From contig NZ_AHCA01000001.1 of assembly GCF_000238355.1 (NCBI RefSeq), positions 248,001-312,000 on the forward strand: a DNA stretch of 64,000 nucleotides, in the 5' to 3' direction. Both the position numbers and the translations under genes were made by a program. Positions 17,663-26,388 of this stretch are shown here, piece after piece. The notes beneath the pieces are model-generated. The model was not told the origin of the DNA. It did no database searches and was given only the letters and a program-made list of their open reading frames with translations. The first letter of the stretch is position 1; every line of letters begins with the position of its first letter. The stretch is from Pseudoalteromonas haloplanktis ATCC 14393. GTDB lineage: Bacteria > Pseudomonadota > Gammaproteobacteria > Enterobacterales > Alteromonadaceae.

Positions 17663-18877
17663 ATGAACCGAAAGGTCAACATCTCGGTAGATAACTTGCC
17701 CGATACATTACGGGGACAGATCCACGGGGTGGAAAGTGCAATTGATAACGAAAGCCTCGCATTATTTACAGATAATAAAGATGTACGCGTATCGCTAGAA
17801 AATGCAGCGCATGGCTTACGTGCCTATTCAAATACATTCAATCATTATGATTTGTGGGGACGTTTTGTTCGCTCTGGTCATAAAAAATTACCTCTAGAAG
17901 AAGCCCCGAAAAAAACCATTATCACTCGAAAAATATCAGAGAAGGTTGATGGAATTTTATATGATGGTGAAATTAAGATCACACCTGCTGTAGTGAGTAG
18001 TCGTAAAGATGGTGAAGATGTTGAATATTTAGTTTGGCCATCAGATCGTGAGGAAAAAGTTGAGCGTGCTCTTATTCGTTTAGCATCAAAAGGCAAAATC
18101 GTTAAAATTAATTTTAAGTCCGGTATTCAATATGCTGTGGTTTTTTCGATGAACGAATTGGCCCAAGAACTTAAAGCGGTTGGCCAGTCTATGCCTTACC
18201 CGCAAATTAAAGAAGCATTAGAAGCACTGCAAGGTTCAAAATTATCATTTAAGTATTCTGCGACAGATACCAAAAATACAGATATCGATGACTCCTTTTA
18301 TGAGTCGAATATGAACTTTTTGTCGTCACTTCATTTTAGTGGCAAAAAAGGGCAGGGCGGTAACGTAAAGTGTGTGGCATGTTTGAATGCGTTTGTTCAT
18401 AACATGATCGATAATCTTGAGTACAAAGGGTATTATTTTAACAGTGCACAAGAATTAAAACGGGGTTTATCCCGATGGATGATGCTTCGCCTTTATCATT
18501 TATGGCGGTATGCAGCACCAGGTAAAACATATCACTTCAGATTACTTTCTATCATGGAAAAATATGGTTCAATATATTCGACCGATGATATTACTGAAAA
18601 TAAGTTAAAAGCATTGCGCCGTGATATGACCACAACAATGAAAGACCTTATTGAGAAAGGGGCTATTTCGGAATATAGCATCACTAATGTGAAAGATGAT
18701 AAAACCGGAAATATTGTTGATTACACCTATGAGATGCATCCGTCGGATCAATTCTGCGATGAAATACTTACCTTAAACAAGCATAACAAACGTATTGAAA
18801 TTCAAGGTGGGAAACGTATTGTTGAGAATGCAGTTTTAATTGATGAAGATAAAATTGAAGCTATAGTAGAAGATTGA
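17663..18877 (+). CDS. iteron-type replication initiator protein of the second chromosome
   Basis: 404 residues from ATG at 17663 (MNRKVNISVDNLP); a GTG at 17621 would add 14 residues that lie in the regulatory region. Two winged-helix-like halves are suggested (about 70-215 and 225-370), with LSRWMMLRLYHLWRYA and DITENKLKALRRDM, in the style of RepA/RepB-type plasmid initiators. I do not see Walker motifs, so it is not a helicase or DnaA. Its position beside iterons, DnaA boxes and parAB is the strongest evidence for the role. It would bind the iterons, load the host helicase and probably repress its own promoter. It ends at a strong bidirectional terminator shared with tus. Confidence 0.85.
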   Translation: MNRKVNISVDNLPDTLRGQIHGVESAIDNESLALFTDNKDVRVSLENAAHGLRAYSNTFNHYDLWGRFVRSGHKKLPLEEAPKKTIITRKISEKVDGILYDGEIKITPAVVSSRKDGEDVEYLVWPSDREEKVERALIRLASKGKIVKINFKSGIQYAVVFSMNELAQELKAVGQSMPYPQIKEALEALQGSKLSFKYSATDTKNTDIDDSFYESNMNFLSSLHFSGKKGQGGNVKCVACLNAFVHNMIDNLEYKGYYFNSAQELKRGLSRWMMLRLYHLWRYAAPGKTYHFRLLSIMEKYGSIYSTDDITENKLKALRRDMTTTMKDLIEKGAISEYSITNVKDDKTGNIVDYTYEMHPSDQFCDEILTLNKHNKRIEIQGGKRIVENAVLIDEDKIEAIVED

Positions 18878-18904
18878 TTTTTATAAATTACGAAATGATA
18901 CTGT

Positions 18905-18926
18905 AAGGCCGCTATGTAGCGGCCTT
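18905..18926. terminator. bidirectional terminator between the initiator gene and tus
   Basis: A near-perfect ten-base-pair stem (AAGGCCGCTA / TAGCGGCCTT) with a two-base nominal loop, followed by T residues. It lies between two convergent genes. Confidence 0.85.
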
Positions 18927-18936
18927 TTTAACATAA

Positions 18937-19812
18937 TCACTTTTCAACTTGCTCCAAGTATAATCTATCAACAAGAAAATCATATTCACGCTTTCGTGGG
19001 TGGCTTTGAGGTTTTTGATAGTCTGGTAATGTACCAAGTTTTACATCTGGTTCAGGATTAATCAAAATAAACGGTAAGGCAGCACTTACGTGATAACGGT
19101 TTTCTGCCGTGTATCTGACATTGACTTGAGGGCTAACTCGAGTTGGTCGACGAATTCTGAGTTTGTCTTTATCCCCTAAACTGGCAACTCTTAATTGCTC
19201 TTGAGCTACGAGCGCTTGCCAACTGTGTTGGTCTATCATGCGCGGATTAGAATAACTCGCTGACTTTTCGAGCATAGCAAGTGCCATTTTTTTGGTAAGT
19301 GTTTTCGTTGCATGCTTATGCATCCACGTAAAGCGAACTGAAAAAGGGGAGTTTACTTCAAAATGGATTTTACGATAGGCAGCAAGCGTAATTAAATTTG
19401 GGATGGCATTATGGACAGCTTCAAAGCGTGCATCATTGTTATCGATAGCTAAAATACATTCTTTAAATGAAGCCTTTGCTTTATTTAATTGTTGAATACG
19501 TGCAACAAGTTGTTCTTGATCTGCATTATCAATTACCAATAGTCCAGGATGACGTTTTAAAACGCGACTGCTTAGGTCTGCTTTTTTATATATATCTTTA
19601 AACGAATTTAATATTGATCTGTGAGCTTCATCACCGGTGATTTTATTTACCTGAATAGATTGGGGAATAACCTTCTCATCACGACTTTCAACATCGGGTA
19701 GTTGATAATATTCAGCCTTTTTGTAGCCACAAGATTGAAGCTCATCAATAAACAAGTTTGTTAAATCATTGAGCAAATCGAATTGACTTCGAATTTGTAC
19801 TTTAGTTACCAT
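18937..19812 (-). CDS. tus: Tus-family replication terminus-binding protein
   Basis: 291 residues, against 309 for E. coli Tus. Co-linear similarity is clear by eye: RHPGLLVID, LVARIQQLNKAKASFKE, PNLITLAAYRK, FTWMHKHATKTLTK, MALAMLEKS and LRIRRPTRVSPQVNVRY align with RLPGVL, LVSHIQHINKLKTTFEH, PGLITLNAYRT, FGWANKHIIKNLHR, VLAQLEKS and LKIKRPVKVQPIARVWY of E. coli Tus. Tus binds Ter sites and stops replication forks in one direction. A Ter-like sequence abuts its start codon, as TerB lies in the tus promoter of E. coli, implying autorepression. Finding tus within 2.5 kb of an origin is unusual and fits a unidirectionally replicating replicon. Confidence 0.92.
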   Translation of the reverse strand: MVTKVQIRSQFDLLNDLTNLFIDELQSCGYKKAEYYQLPDVESRDEKVIPQSIQVNKITGDEAHRSILNSFKDIYKKADLSSRVLKRHPGLLVIDNADQEQLVARIQQLNKAKASFKECILAIDNNDARFEAVHNAIPNLITLAAYRKIHFEVNSPFSVRFTWMHKHATKTLTKKMALAMLEKSASYSNPRMIDQHSWQALVAQEQLRVASLGDKDKLRIRRPTRVSPQVNVRYTAENRYHVSAALPFILINPEPDVKLGTLPDYQKPQSHPRKREYDFLVDRLYLEQVEK

Positions 19813-19828
19813 GAGAACACATCATACT
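19813..19828 (-). promoter_or_regulatory. Ter-like site 1 (overlaps tus translation start region)
   Basis: AGTATGATGTGTTCTC read on the minus strand, ending directly at the tus ATG. The first ten bases match E. coli Ter (AGNATGTTGT) except one. Same orientation relative to tus as TerB in E. coli, so it should arrest forks moving leftward and also limit tus expression. A half-site AGTATGAT lies at 19848-19855 (minus). Confidence 0.75.
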
Positions 19829-19947
19829 GATTTGATAACATCAGTCTATCATACTGAATAAAGATTCTAAATTACCCTTCGCACATTCCTTTGATTATTT
19901 TCAGTTAAGTTTTATTCAGTGTTAAGCTTATTTTCTTATTCAAATAA

Positions 19948-19964
19948 AGTATGATGTGTTCTTT
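19948..19964 (+). promoter_or_regulatory. Ter-like site 2
   Basis: AGTATGATGTGTTCTTT on the plus strand, matching site 1 over 15 bases with inverted orientation. By the E. coli polarity rule it should arrest forks moving rightward, that is, away from the origin at 17 kb. Confidence 0.75.
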
Positions 19965-20890
19965 GTTGTCTTTTAAATAAATCTTGTCTTACATGGCAAC
20001 TGAGAGTTAAATTAAAATACCCATAAAGTGGCTGTTATGTATTGAGTTTAATCTAAGCTAAAATGTAATCAAAAAGGATTTATTAACGAGGGCAGATATA
20101 ACAAAATACTTTAAAGGTGTATGGTAGGAATAATACAGAGCTTGTCGTAATCATTAAGCTAAAACTGTGCAAGAATGAGATTGGAAACAAATCTAGCATA
20201 CAGACAAAAGTAAAAAGTTAGTATAACACAACTCAGTGCTTGGTAAGGTCTAGAGAGTAGGTGGTGGCATTTAACAAATATACTGTGTTATCACTCATCA
20301 TTTAACGTAATTCACCAACTAAACATGATTATTAATATCGAGAAGCTGACAACGTGTTGAGCGAGGACTTCAACCCTATTTGGAAAATCTAGTTCCTCAG
20401 GTTATGTGGCGTAATTAATATTCATGAAGCCTGGATGTATGCATTGTCCAACTGTAAGCTGTACATAAATCCGCTTAATACCACCAACTTAGCAAACAAA
20501 GTAATACTGGTGAAAAACAAAGGGCTTTACACTCCGTAGTAATATTTAAGTAGTAACGGAAGTTGTTATATAGTTCCTTACGACGCTAATTAGTGCTTAC
20601 TGGGGTAATATTGTTGTAGAAACGTCTTCCTAATCATGATTTGGCTATTCAAGAGTCGCAACTTTGCAGAGAGTATATATAGTGCTGTAACCGCGTATTA
20701 TCATTCTACAATATAAAGATTTACACACGAGCAATGATGAGTAGGTTCCTTTTAAATTGGATGACGATTATTTTAGCGTGTTGATCACAAGTTACACCAC
20801 CCTTAGCACATAAAAACAAAACCATCCACAACGGTATTAAAATAAATTAAAGCTAGCTGTAAAGACAAGATTACATAGCAATGAATATAA

Positions 20891-20907
20891 GGTATGATGT
20901 GTTCTTT
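20891..20907 (+). promoter_or_regulatory. Ter-like site 3
   Basis: GGTATGATGTGTTCTTT on the plus strand, 16 of 17 identical to site 2 and in the same orientation, 943 bases further from the origin. Acts as a probable back-up for site 2. Confidence 0.72.
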
Positions 20908-21165
20908 TACGGTTGTATTGTGCAACTTACTCGAAAAACAATGCGTGGGAAGGAGTTAAATAATATAAATGTTTTAAAAAACATTGGCTTATTAGTAAGA
21001 ATAAAAACCTTCTAGGCTAAAAAAAACCAATAAAATACGAGTAAAATTCAATAATATTTATCTCATAACTAAATAATTGATAATTAGCGAATATAGTCCT
21101 TGAACAGGGCCACTGCATACGTTAATTTTCACCTATCAGGTAAATGTAGGAATGAGGAAATTAAT

Positions 21166-22515
21166 ATGCAGTCGTGGAACCCAAATAGCTGGAGAGAACT
21201 CCCTATACTTCAGCAGCCACAGTATCCGGATCAAGAAGCACTGAAAACTGTTGAAAGCCAATTAAAAAGTGCACCGCCATTGGTTTTCGCAGAAGAGACC
21301 CGTAGCTTATTTAAGCAACTGGAAGATGTATGTGAAGGCCGTGCCTTTTTACTTCAAGGCGGTGATTGCGCAGAATCATTTAGTGATTTTAATGCAGCTA
21401 ACATTCGTGACACTTTTAAAACAATTTTACAAATGGCCGTAGTCTTAACATATGGCGGTAAGTGTCCTGTTGTTAAGATTGCTCGCATGGCGGGTCAATA
21501 CGCAAAACCACGTTCTGCTGATCTAGAGACTATCGATGGTGTTTCACTACCTTCGTACCGTGGCGATATTATTAACAACTTTGAGTTTACTGAAGAAGCA
21601 CGTATTCCCGATCCGCAACGTTTAATGACAGCCTATCACCACAGTGCTGCAACATTAAACTTGTTACGTGCCTTTGCACAAGGTGGACTTGCTGATTTAC
21701 ATCAGGTAAACCGTTGGAATATGGGCTTTGTTGCTGCAAATCCTCTAAAAGAAAAGTATCAACAACTTGCCGATAAAATCCAAGATGCTCTTGAGTTTAT
21801 GGAAGTGTGCGGTATTAACTCAACAATTGCACCGAGCTTAAAAGAAACTGACCTATATACTTCTCACGAAGCGTTACTACTGGGTTATGAAGAAGCGCTT
21901 ACACGCCGTGATCACTTATCAGGTGATTGGTATGATTGCTCTGCACACTTTGTATGGATTGGTGAACGTACCCGTCAACTAGATCATGCGCACATTGAGT
22001 TCTTTAAAGGCATCAAAAACCCAATTGGCGTAAAAGTAGGTCCTGGTATGGACCCTGATGACTTAATTCGTTTAATTGATGCATTGAATCCAGATAACAT
22101 CCCAGGTCGTTTAACGTTAATTACACGAATGGGCGCAGACGTGCTGCCAGAAAAATTACCAGCACTTGTCCGTAAAGTACAACAAGAAGGCCGTAAAGTC
22201 ATTTGGAGCTCAGATCCAATGCATGGTAATACCGAAAAAGCGACTTCGGGTTATAAAACGCGTAGCTTTGATAACATCCTACGTGAAATCAGCCAATTCT
22301 TCGCTGTACATAAAGCCGAAGGTTCATATGCCGGTGGTGTTCATTTAGAGATGACAGGTCAACATGTAACTGAATGTACCGGTGGTGCCTATGGGTTATC
22401 GGATGATGATTTAGCACAGCGTTACCGTACGCAATGTGACCCTCGCTTAAATGCTGACCAAGTATTAGAGCTTGGTTTCTTAGTGGCAGATCTGTTAAAA
22501 GACGCTCGAAAGTAA
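21166..22515 (+). CDS. class II 3-deoxy-7-phosphoheptulonate (DAHP) synthase
   Basis: 449 residues from ATG at 21166 (GAGGAAA upstream; class II enzymes also begin near WxPxSWR). It condenses phosphoenolpyruvate with erythrose-4-phosphate, the first step of the shikimate pathway. Diagnostic motifs: [10 protein letters not shown] (metal-binding Cys), [45 protein letters not shown] and [21 protein letters not shown]. This is the plant/actinobacterial-type enzyme, not the class I AroFGH type. It sits beside ppsR and ppsA, which govern PEP supply; E. coli has its Trp-sensitive class I gene aroH in the same place. Confidence 0.95.
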   Translation: MQSWNPNSWRELPILQQPQYPDQEALKTVESQLKSAPPLVFAEETRSLFKQLEDVCEGRAFLLQGGDCAESFSDFNAANIRDTFKTILQMAVVLTYGGKCPVVKIARMAGQYAKPRSADLETIDGVSLPSYRGDIINNFEFTEEARIPDPQRLMTAYHHSAATLNLLRAFAQGGLADLHQVNRWNMGFVAANPLKEKYQQLADKIQDALEFMEVCGINSTIAPSLKETDLYTSHEALLLGYEEALTRRDHLSGDWYDCSAHFVWIGERTRQLDHAHIEFFKGIKNPIGVKVGPGMDPDDLIRLIDALNPDNIPGRLTLITRMGADVLPEKLPALVRKVQQEGRKVIWSSDPMHGNTEKATSGYKTRSFDNILREISQFFAVHKAEGSYAGGVHLEMTGQHVTECTGGAYGLSDDDLAQRYRTQCDPRLNADQVLELGFLVADLLKDARK

Positions 22516-22530
22516 GCTATATACAAAAGT

Positions 22531-22556
22531 AAAAAGCCGCAACAGCGGCTTTTTTT
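22531..22556. terminator. intrinsic terminator after DAHP synthase
   Basis: Stem AAAAAGCCGC / GCGGCTTTTT with loop AACA and a T tail, located between convergent DAHP synthase and ppsR, so it may serve both strands. Confidence 0.88.
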
Positions 22557-22621
22557 ATGTCCGATACTAATATTAAGCCCTGTAAAGGCTGAATCTGCAT
22601 CTTGAGTTGGCTTGAATATAG

Positions 22622-23431
22622 TTAGTACTTACGACGCTCAAGCCCTGTATCGGAAATGATTTTTGCTGAAATTTCTTCAACAGAATGGTGTGTTGAGTTT
22701 AAATAAGGCAACTTATGCTTTTTGTACAGCATTTCTACTTCACGAACTTCAATCCGACACTGCTTAAGCGATGCATATTTAGAGTTTGCCATCCGACGTT
22801 GACGAATATCAGCCAACCGAACAGGGTCAATCGTAAGCCCAAACAACTTTTGCTTATATGCAGTTAAACAATCCGGCAATTTACCTGTTTCCAAGTCATC
22901 TTCTGTAAGCGGATAATTTGCTGCTTTTATACCATATTGTAGTGCAAGGTATAAGCTCGTTGGTGTTTTACCGCTTCTACTTACACCTACTAAAATAATA
23001 TCAGCCTCAGCATAGTTTTTAATGTTCGCACCGTCATCATTAGTTAACGCGTAATTAACCGCATCAATTCTAAAGTCATAGCTTTTTTCGTGCATTGAAT
23101 GAGTACGATGCACTTTTGGTACAGGAGCCACTTTCAGCTCATTTTGAATTTTATCGCTAAATGTAGTGAGAAAATCATAACTTACAGCATCTGCAGAACG
23201 AATTATTTCACTTAATGTATGATTCACAAAGGTAAAAAATACCAGGGGTTTTTCACCTTCACGTTGCGATGTTGCATTTATTAAGGCTTTTACTTCTTTA
23301 GCTTTTGCCTCAGTTTCTACAAATGGGATAGTTTTATGGTTAAATTCGACGGGAAATAAAGACAAAGTCGCATGACCAAATACTTCAGAAGTAATGGCTG
23401 TGCCATCAGAAATATAAAATGCAGTTCTCAT
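22622..23431 (-). CDS. ppsR: PEP synthase regulatory protein (bifunctional kinase/pyrophosphorylase)
   Basis: 269 residues of the DUF299 (PpsR/PDRP) family. The P-loop is GVSRSGKTPTSLYLA (residues 149-163). It switches PpsA off by ADP-dependent phosphorylation of the Thr next to the catalytic His, and on again by Pi-dependent dephosphorylation. It is divergent from ppsA with a 152-base shared promoter region, the conserved arrangement in gammaproteobacteria. AAAGG precedes the ATG. Confidence 0.95.
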   Translation of the reverse strand: MRTAFYISDGTAITSEVFGHATLSLFPVEFNHKTIPFVETEAKAKEVKALINATSQREGEKPLVFFTFVNHTLSEIIRSADAVSYDFLTTFSDKIQNELKVAPVPKVHRTHSMHEKSYDFRIDAVNYALTNDDGANIKNYAEADIILVGVSRSGKTPTSLYLALQYGIKAANYPLTEDDLETGKLPDCLTAYKQKLFGLTIDPVRLADIRQRRMANSKYASLKQCRIEVREVEMLYKKHKLPYLNSTHHSVEEISAKIISDTGLERRKY

Positions 23432-23583
23432 ATTAACCTTTTTCTTACGTTAAAGAGTAAATTGGGGTCCTTACGGTTTACGTAAGGTCTATTGCCAGTG
23501 TAGAATGAAGGGGACCTTTTTAGAAGGTTTTCTTTCTTAACTCTCACAGTTAATACGACAATTTGTTTTTTGGAGAAAGACCC

Positions 23584-25959
23584 GTGCAAGAATACGTTCT
23601 CTGGTATCAAGAGCTTGGTATGCAAGATGTTCCACGAGTTGGTGGCAAGAATGCCTCACTTGGTGAAATGATTTCTAACCTCGCTAACGCTGGTGTACAA
23701 GTGCCAGGTGGTTTTGCTACAACTGCCGACGCATTTAATGAGTTTTTAGAGCAATCAGGACTCAATGCAAAAATTCACAATATCCTCGACACCCTCGATG
23801 TTGATGATGTAAACACACTAGCCAAAGTAGGTGCTGATATCCGCCAATGGATCATCGACACACCATTCCAACCTAATTTAGACCAAGCAATCCGCGATGC
23901 ATACAGCCAACTCCACGGCGACGCAACAGCAGATGTTTCATTCGCAGTACGCTCATCAGCAACCGCTGAAGATATGCCAGATGCATCATTTGCAGGTCAA
24001 CAAGAAACCTTCTTAAATGTTCGTGGTATTGACTCTGTAATGGTCGCTATCAAACATGTTTTCGCTTCATTATTTAACGACCGAGCCATTTCATACCGCG
24101 TTCACCAGGGGTATGATCACCGTGGTGTTGCATTATCTGCGGGTATTCAACGCATGGTTCGTTCTGACAAGTCAGCTTCTGGCGTCATGTTTAGTATCGA
24201 TACAGAATCAGGCTTTGAAGATGTCGTTTTTGTAACATCAAGCTATGGTCTTGGCGAAATGGTAGTGCAGGGTGCAGTTAACCCTGATGAATTTTATGTT
24301 CATAAACCAACACTTGCTAAAGGTAAACCATCAGTAGTGCGCCGTAACATCGGCTCTAAAGCCATTCAAATGATTTACTCTGCAGATGAATCGCACGGTA
24401 AGCAAGTTGAAATTGTTGATGTTGATACCTCACTTTCAAACAAATTCTCGATTACAGATGCCGAAGTGGAAGAACTTGCCAAGCAAGCTGTGATCATCGA
24501 AAAACACTATGGCCGTGCGATGGACATCGAGTGGGCCAAAGACGGTAACGATGGCAAACTTTATATCGTGCAAGCACGTCCAGAAACAGTTCGCTCAAAC
24601 GAAGATACTAATGTCATGGAGCGCTTCCAGTTAAATGGCAGCAGCAACGTGATTGTAGAAGGACGTGCTATCGGCCATAAAATTGGTTCAGGTACCGTAC
24701 GTGTTCTTAATTCAATTAGCGAAATGGACCAAGTACAAGTTGGCGATATCTTAGTAACAGATATGACCGACCCTGATTGGGAACCTATCATGAAACGTGC
24801 AGCAGCGATTGTAACTAATCGCGGCGGCCGTACTTGTCATGCAGCAATCATTGCTCGTGAACTTGGTATTCCAGCTGTAGTTGGTTGTGGCAACGCAACT
24901 GACTTAATTAAAGCGGGTCAAGATGTTACAGTATCATGCGCCGAAGGTGATACCGGTTTCATCTACGAAGGTATTTTAGATTTCGAAGTTCTCACCTCAC
25001 GTGTTGATAAAATGCCAGAACTACCAATGAAAGTCATGATGAACGTTGGTAACCCTGATCGCGCATTTGATTTTGCACGTTTACCACATGCAGGTGTTGG
25101 TTTAGCACGTGTTGAATTTATCATCAACCGTATGATTGGTGTTCACCCTAAAGCATTGCTAAATTTTGATGCACAAACTGATGCATTAAAAGCAGAAATA
25201 ACTGACATGATTGCAGGTTACGAATCGCCTGTAGAGTTCTATATTTCAAAATTGGTTGAAGGTATTTCTACTTTAGGTTGTGCATTTGCACCTGAGCGTG
25301 TAATTGTTCGTATGTCTGATTTTAAATCAAACGAATACGCTAACTTAGTTGGCGGCCAGCAATACGAGCCAGAAGAAGAAAACCCAATGATAGGTTTCCG
25401 TGGCGCTGCTCGTTATATCTCAGAAGATTTCCGTGATTGTTTTACTCTTGAGTGTGAAGCTATAAAACGTGTACGTAACCAAATGGATATGACTAATATT
25501 GAGATCATGATCCCATTCGTTCGTACTCTTGAAGAAGGTAAACGCGTAATTGAATTACTTGAAGAGCATGGCCTAAAACGTGGCGATAACGGCTTAAAAG
25601 TGATCATGATGTGTGAACTTCCTTCGAACGCACTTTTAGCTGAAGAATTTTTAGAGCACTTTGATGGTTTTTCTATCGGCTCTAACGATTTAACTCAGTT
25701 AACACTCGGACTAGACCGAGATTCAGGCTTAATTGCACATCTTTTTGATGAGCGTAATCCTGCTATTAAAAAGCTTTTATCTATGGCAATTCAAACCGCT
25801 AAAGCAAAAGGCAAGTATGTAGGTATTTGTGGTCAAGGGCCTTCAGATCATGAAGACTTTGCAGCATGGTTAGTAGAGCAGGGTATTGATTCTGTTTCAC
25901 TAAACCCAGATACAGTGATCGAGACTTGGTTATACCTTGCTAAAAAATTAGCAAAATAA
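23584..25959 (+). CDS. ppsA: phosphoenolpyruvate synthase
   Basis: 791 residues from GTG at 23584, with GGAG eight to eleven bases upstream; the length matches the E. coli enzyme (792). It makes PEP, AMP and Pi from pyruvate and ATP for gluconeogenesis. Domains: N-terminal ATP-grasp ([31 protein letters not shown]); phosphohistidine swivel ([21 protein letters not shown], catalytic His at about 419 and PpsR target Thr at about 417); C-terminal PEP/pyruvate barrel ([34 protein letters not shown]). Growth on pectin-derived acids ends in pyruvate, so this enzyme and the pectin locus are metabolically connected. Confidence 0.97.
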   Translation: MQEYVLWYQELGMQDVPRVGGKNASLGEMISNLANAGVQVPGGFATTADAFNEFLEQSGLNAKIHNILDTLDVDDVNTLAKVGADIRQWIIDTPFQPNLDQAIRDAYSQLHGDATADVSFAVRSSATAEDMPDASFAGQQETFLNVRGIDSVMVAIKHVFASLFNDRAISYRVHQGYDHRGVALSAGIQRMVRSDKSASGVMFSIDTESGFEDVVFVTSSYGLGEMVVQGAVNPDEFYVHKPTLAKGKPSVVRRNIGSKAIQMIYSADESHGKQVEIVDVDTSLSNKFSITDAEVEELAKQAVIIEKHYGRAMDIEWAKDGNDGKLYIVQARPETVRSNEDTNVMERFQLNGSSNVIVEGRAIGHKIGSGTVRVLNSISEMDQVQVGDILVTDMTDPDWEPIMKRAAAIVTNRGGRTCHAAIIARELGIPAVVGCGNATDLIKAGQDVTVSCAEGDTGFIYEGILDFEVLTSRVDKMPELPMKVMMNVGNPDRAFDFARLPHAGVGLARVEFIINRMIGVHPKALLNFDAQTDALKAEITDMIAGYESPVEFYISKLVEGISTLGCAFAPERVIVRMSDFKSNEYANLVGGQQYEPEEENPMIGFRGAARYISEDFRDCFTLECEAIKRVRNQMDMTNIEIMIPFVRTLEEGKRVIELLEEHGLKRGDNGLKVIMMCELPSNALLAEEFLEHFDGFSIGSNDLTQLTLGLDRDSGLIAHLFDERNPAIKKLLSMAIQTAKAKGKYVGICGQGPSDHEDFAAWLVEQGIDSVSLNPDTVIETWLYLAKKLAK

Positions 25960-25977
25960 CGAGCTAAGCTCAGTCAT

Positions 25978-26007
25978 AAAAATGCCAGCTACTTTGCTGG
26001 CATTTTT
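25978..26007. terminator. bidirectional terminator after ppsA
   Basis: Stem AAAAATGCCAGC / GCTGGCATTTTT, loop TACTTT, followed by more T residues; lies between convergent ppsA and the small membrane-protein gene. Confidence 0.9.
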
Positions 26008-26027
26008 GTTTTTTATTATCACTAAGA

Positions 26028-26270
26028 TTAACGGGCTAATTTCTTATCTAAGAATGCACATGATTTTGTCAGTGCCTTTTGACATAATCGCAAATAATGC
26101 CGTGCCTTAGGGTAATAAAATGAAAAACACATTAAACCCGCAATAAAAAATATCAATGATGGCCCAGGTACTACAGCAAAAAATAATCCCAATAACATAC
26201 ACAGGCTACCTAACAATATTAATAAACATTTTTTCATTTTATAAATCCGAGTAACTAAGCGTTTAAACAT
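26028..26270 (-). CDS. small PGPGW-like transmembrane protein
   Basis: 80 residues with two membrane segments (about 15-33 and 36-52) joined by the VVPGPSLIFF turn typical of the PGPGW family of putative inner-membrane proteins. The C-terminal third is basic. An internal Met12 (MKKCLL) is an alternative start. Function unknown. Convergent with ppsA. Confidence 0.68.
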   Translation of the reverse strand: MFKRLVTRIYKMKKCLLILLGSLCMLLGLFFAVVPGPSLIFFIAGLMCFSFYYPKARHYLRLCQKALTKSCAFLDKKLAR

Positions 26271-26388
26271 GAGTATAAGTAATTTGCTTATTATTACGAC
26301 AAAAAGAGTGTTACAAACTGTAAAATCTTCAATTTCTATTGCGCTTTAGCATGATATAATCGAGCAAATGCCTTAATTTATCACCGTC

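Larger units (their letters stand above)
19829..21165. other. gene-free terminus region between and beyond Ter-like sites
   Basis: About 1.3 kb with no credible reading frame, RNA gene or terminator on either strand apart from the Ter-like sites. Stop codons are dense in all frames. The last ~250 bases must hold the promoter of the DAHP synthase gene, but no consensus promoter is obvious. Confidence 0.7.

Noticed and set aside
18925..18950. TTTAACATAA resembling a XerD arm after the tus terminator
   Set aside because: One mismatch in the arm and no XerC-like arm at the six-base distance.
20300..20330. ATTTAACGTAA resembling a XerD arm in the fork-trap region
   Set aside because: One mismatch and no second arm at the right spacing, although the location would have been attractive.
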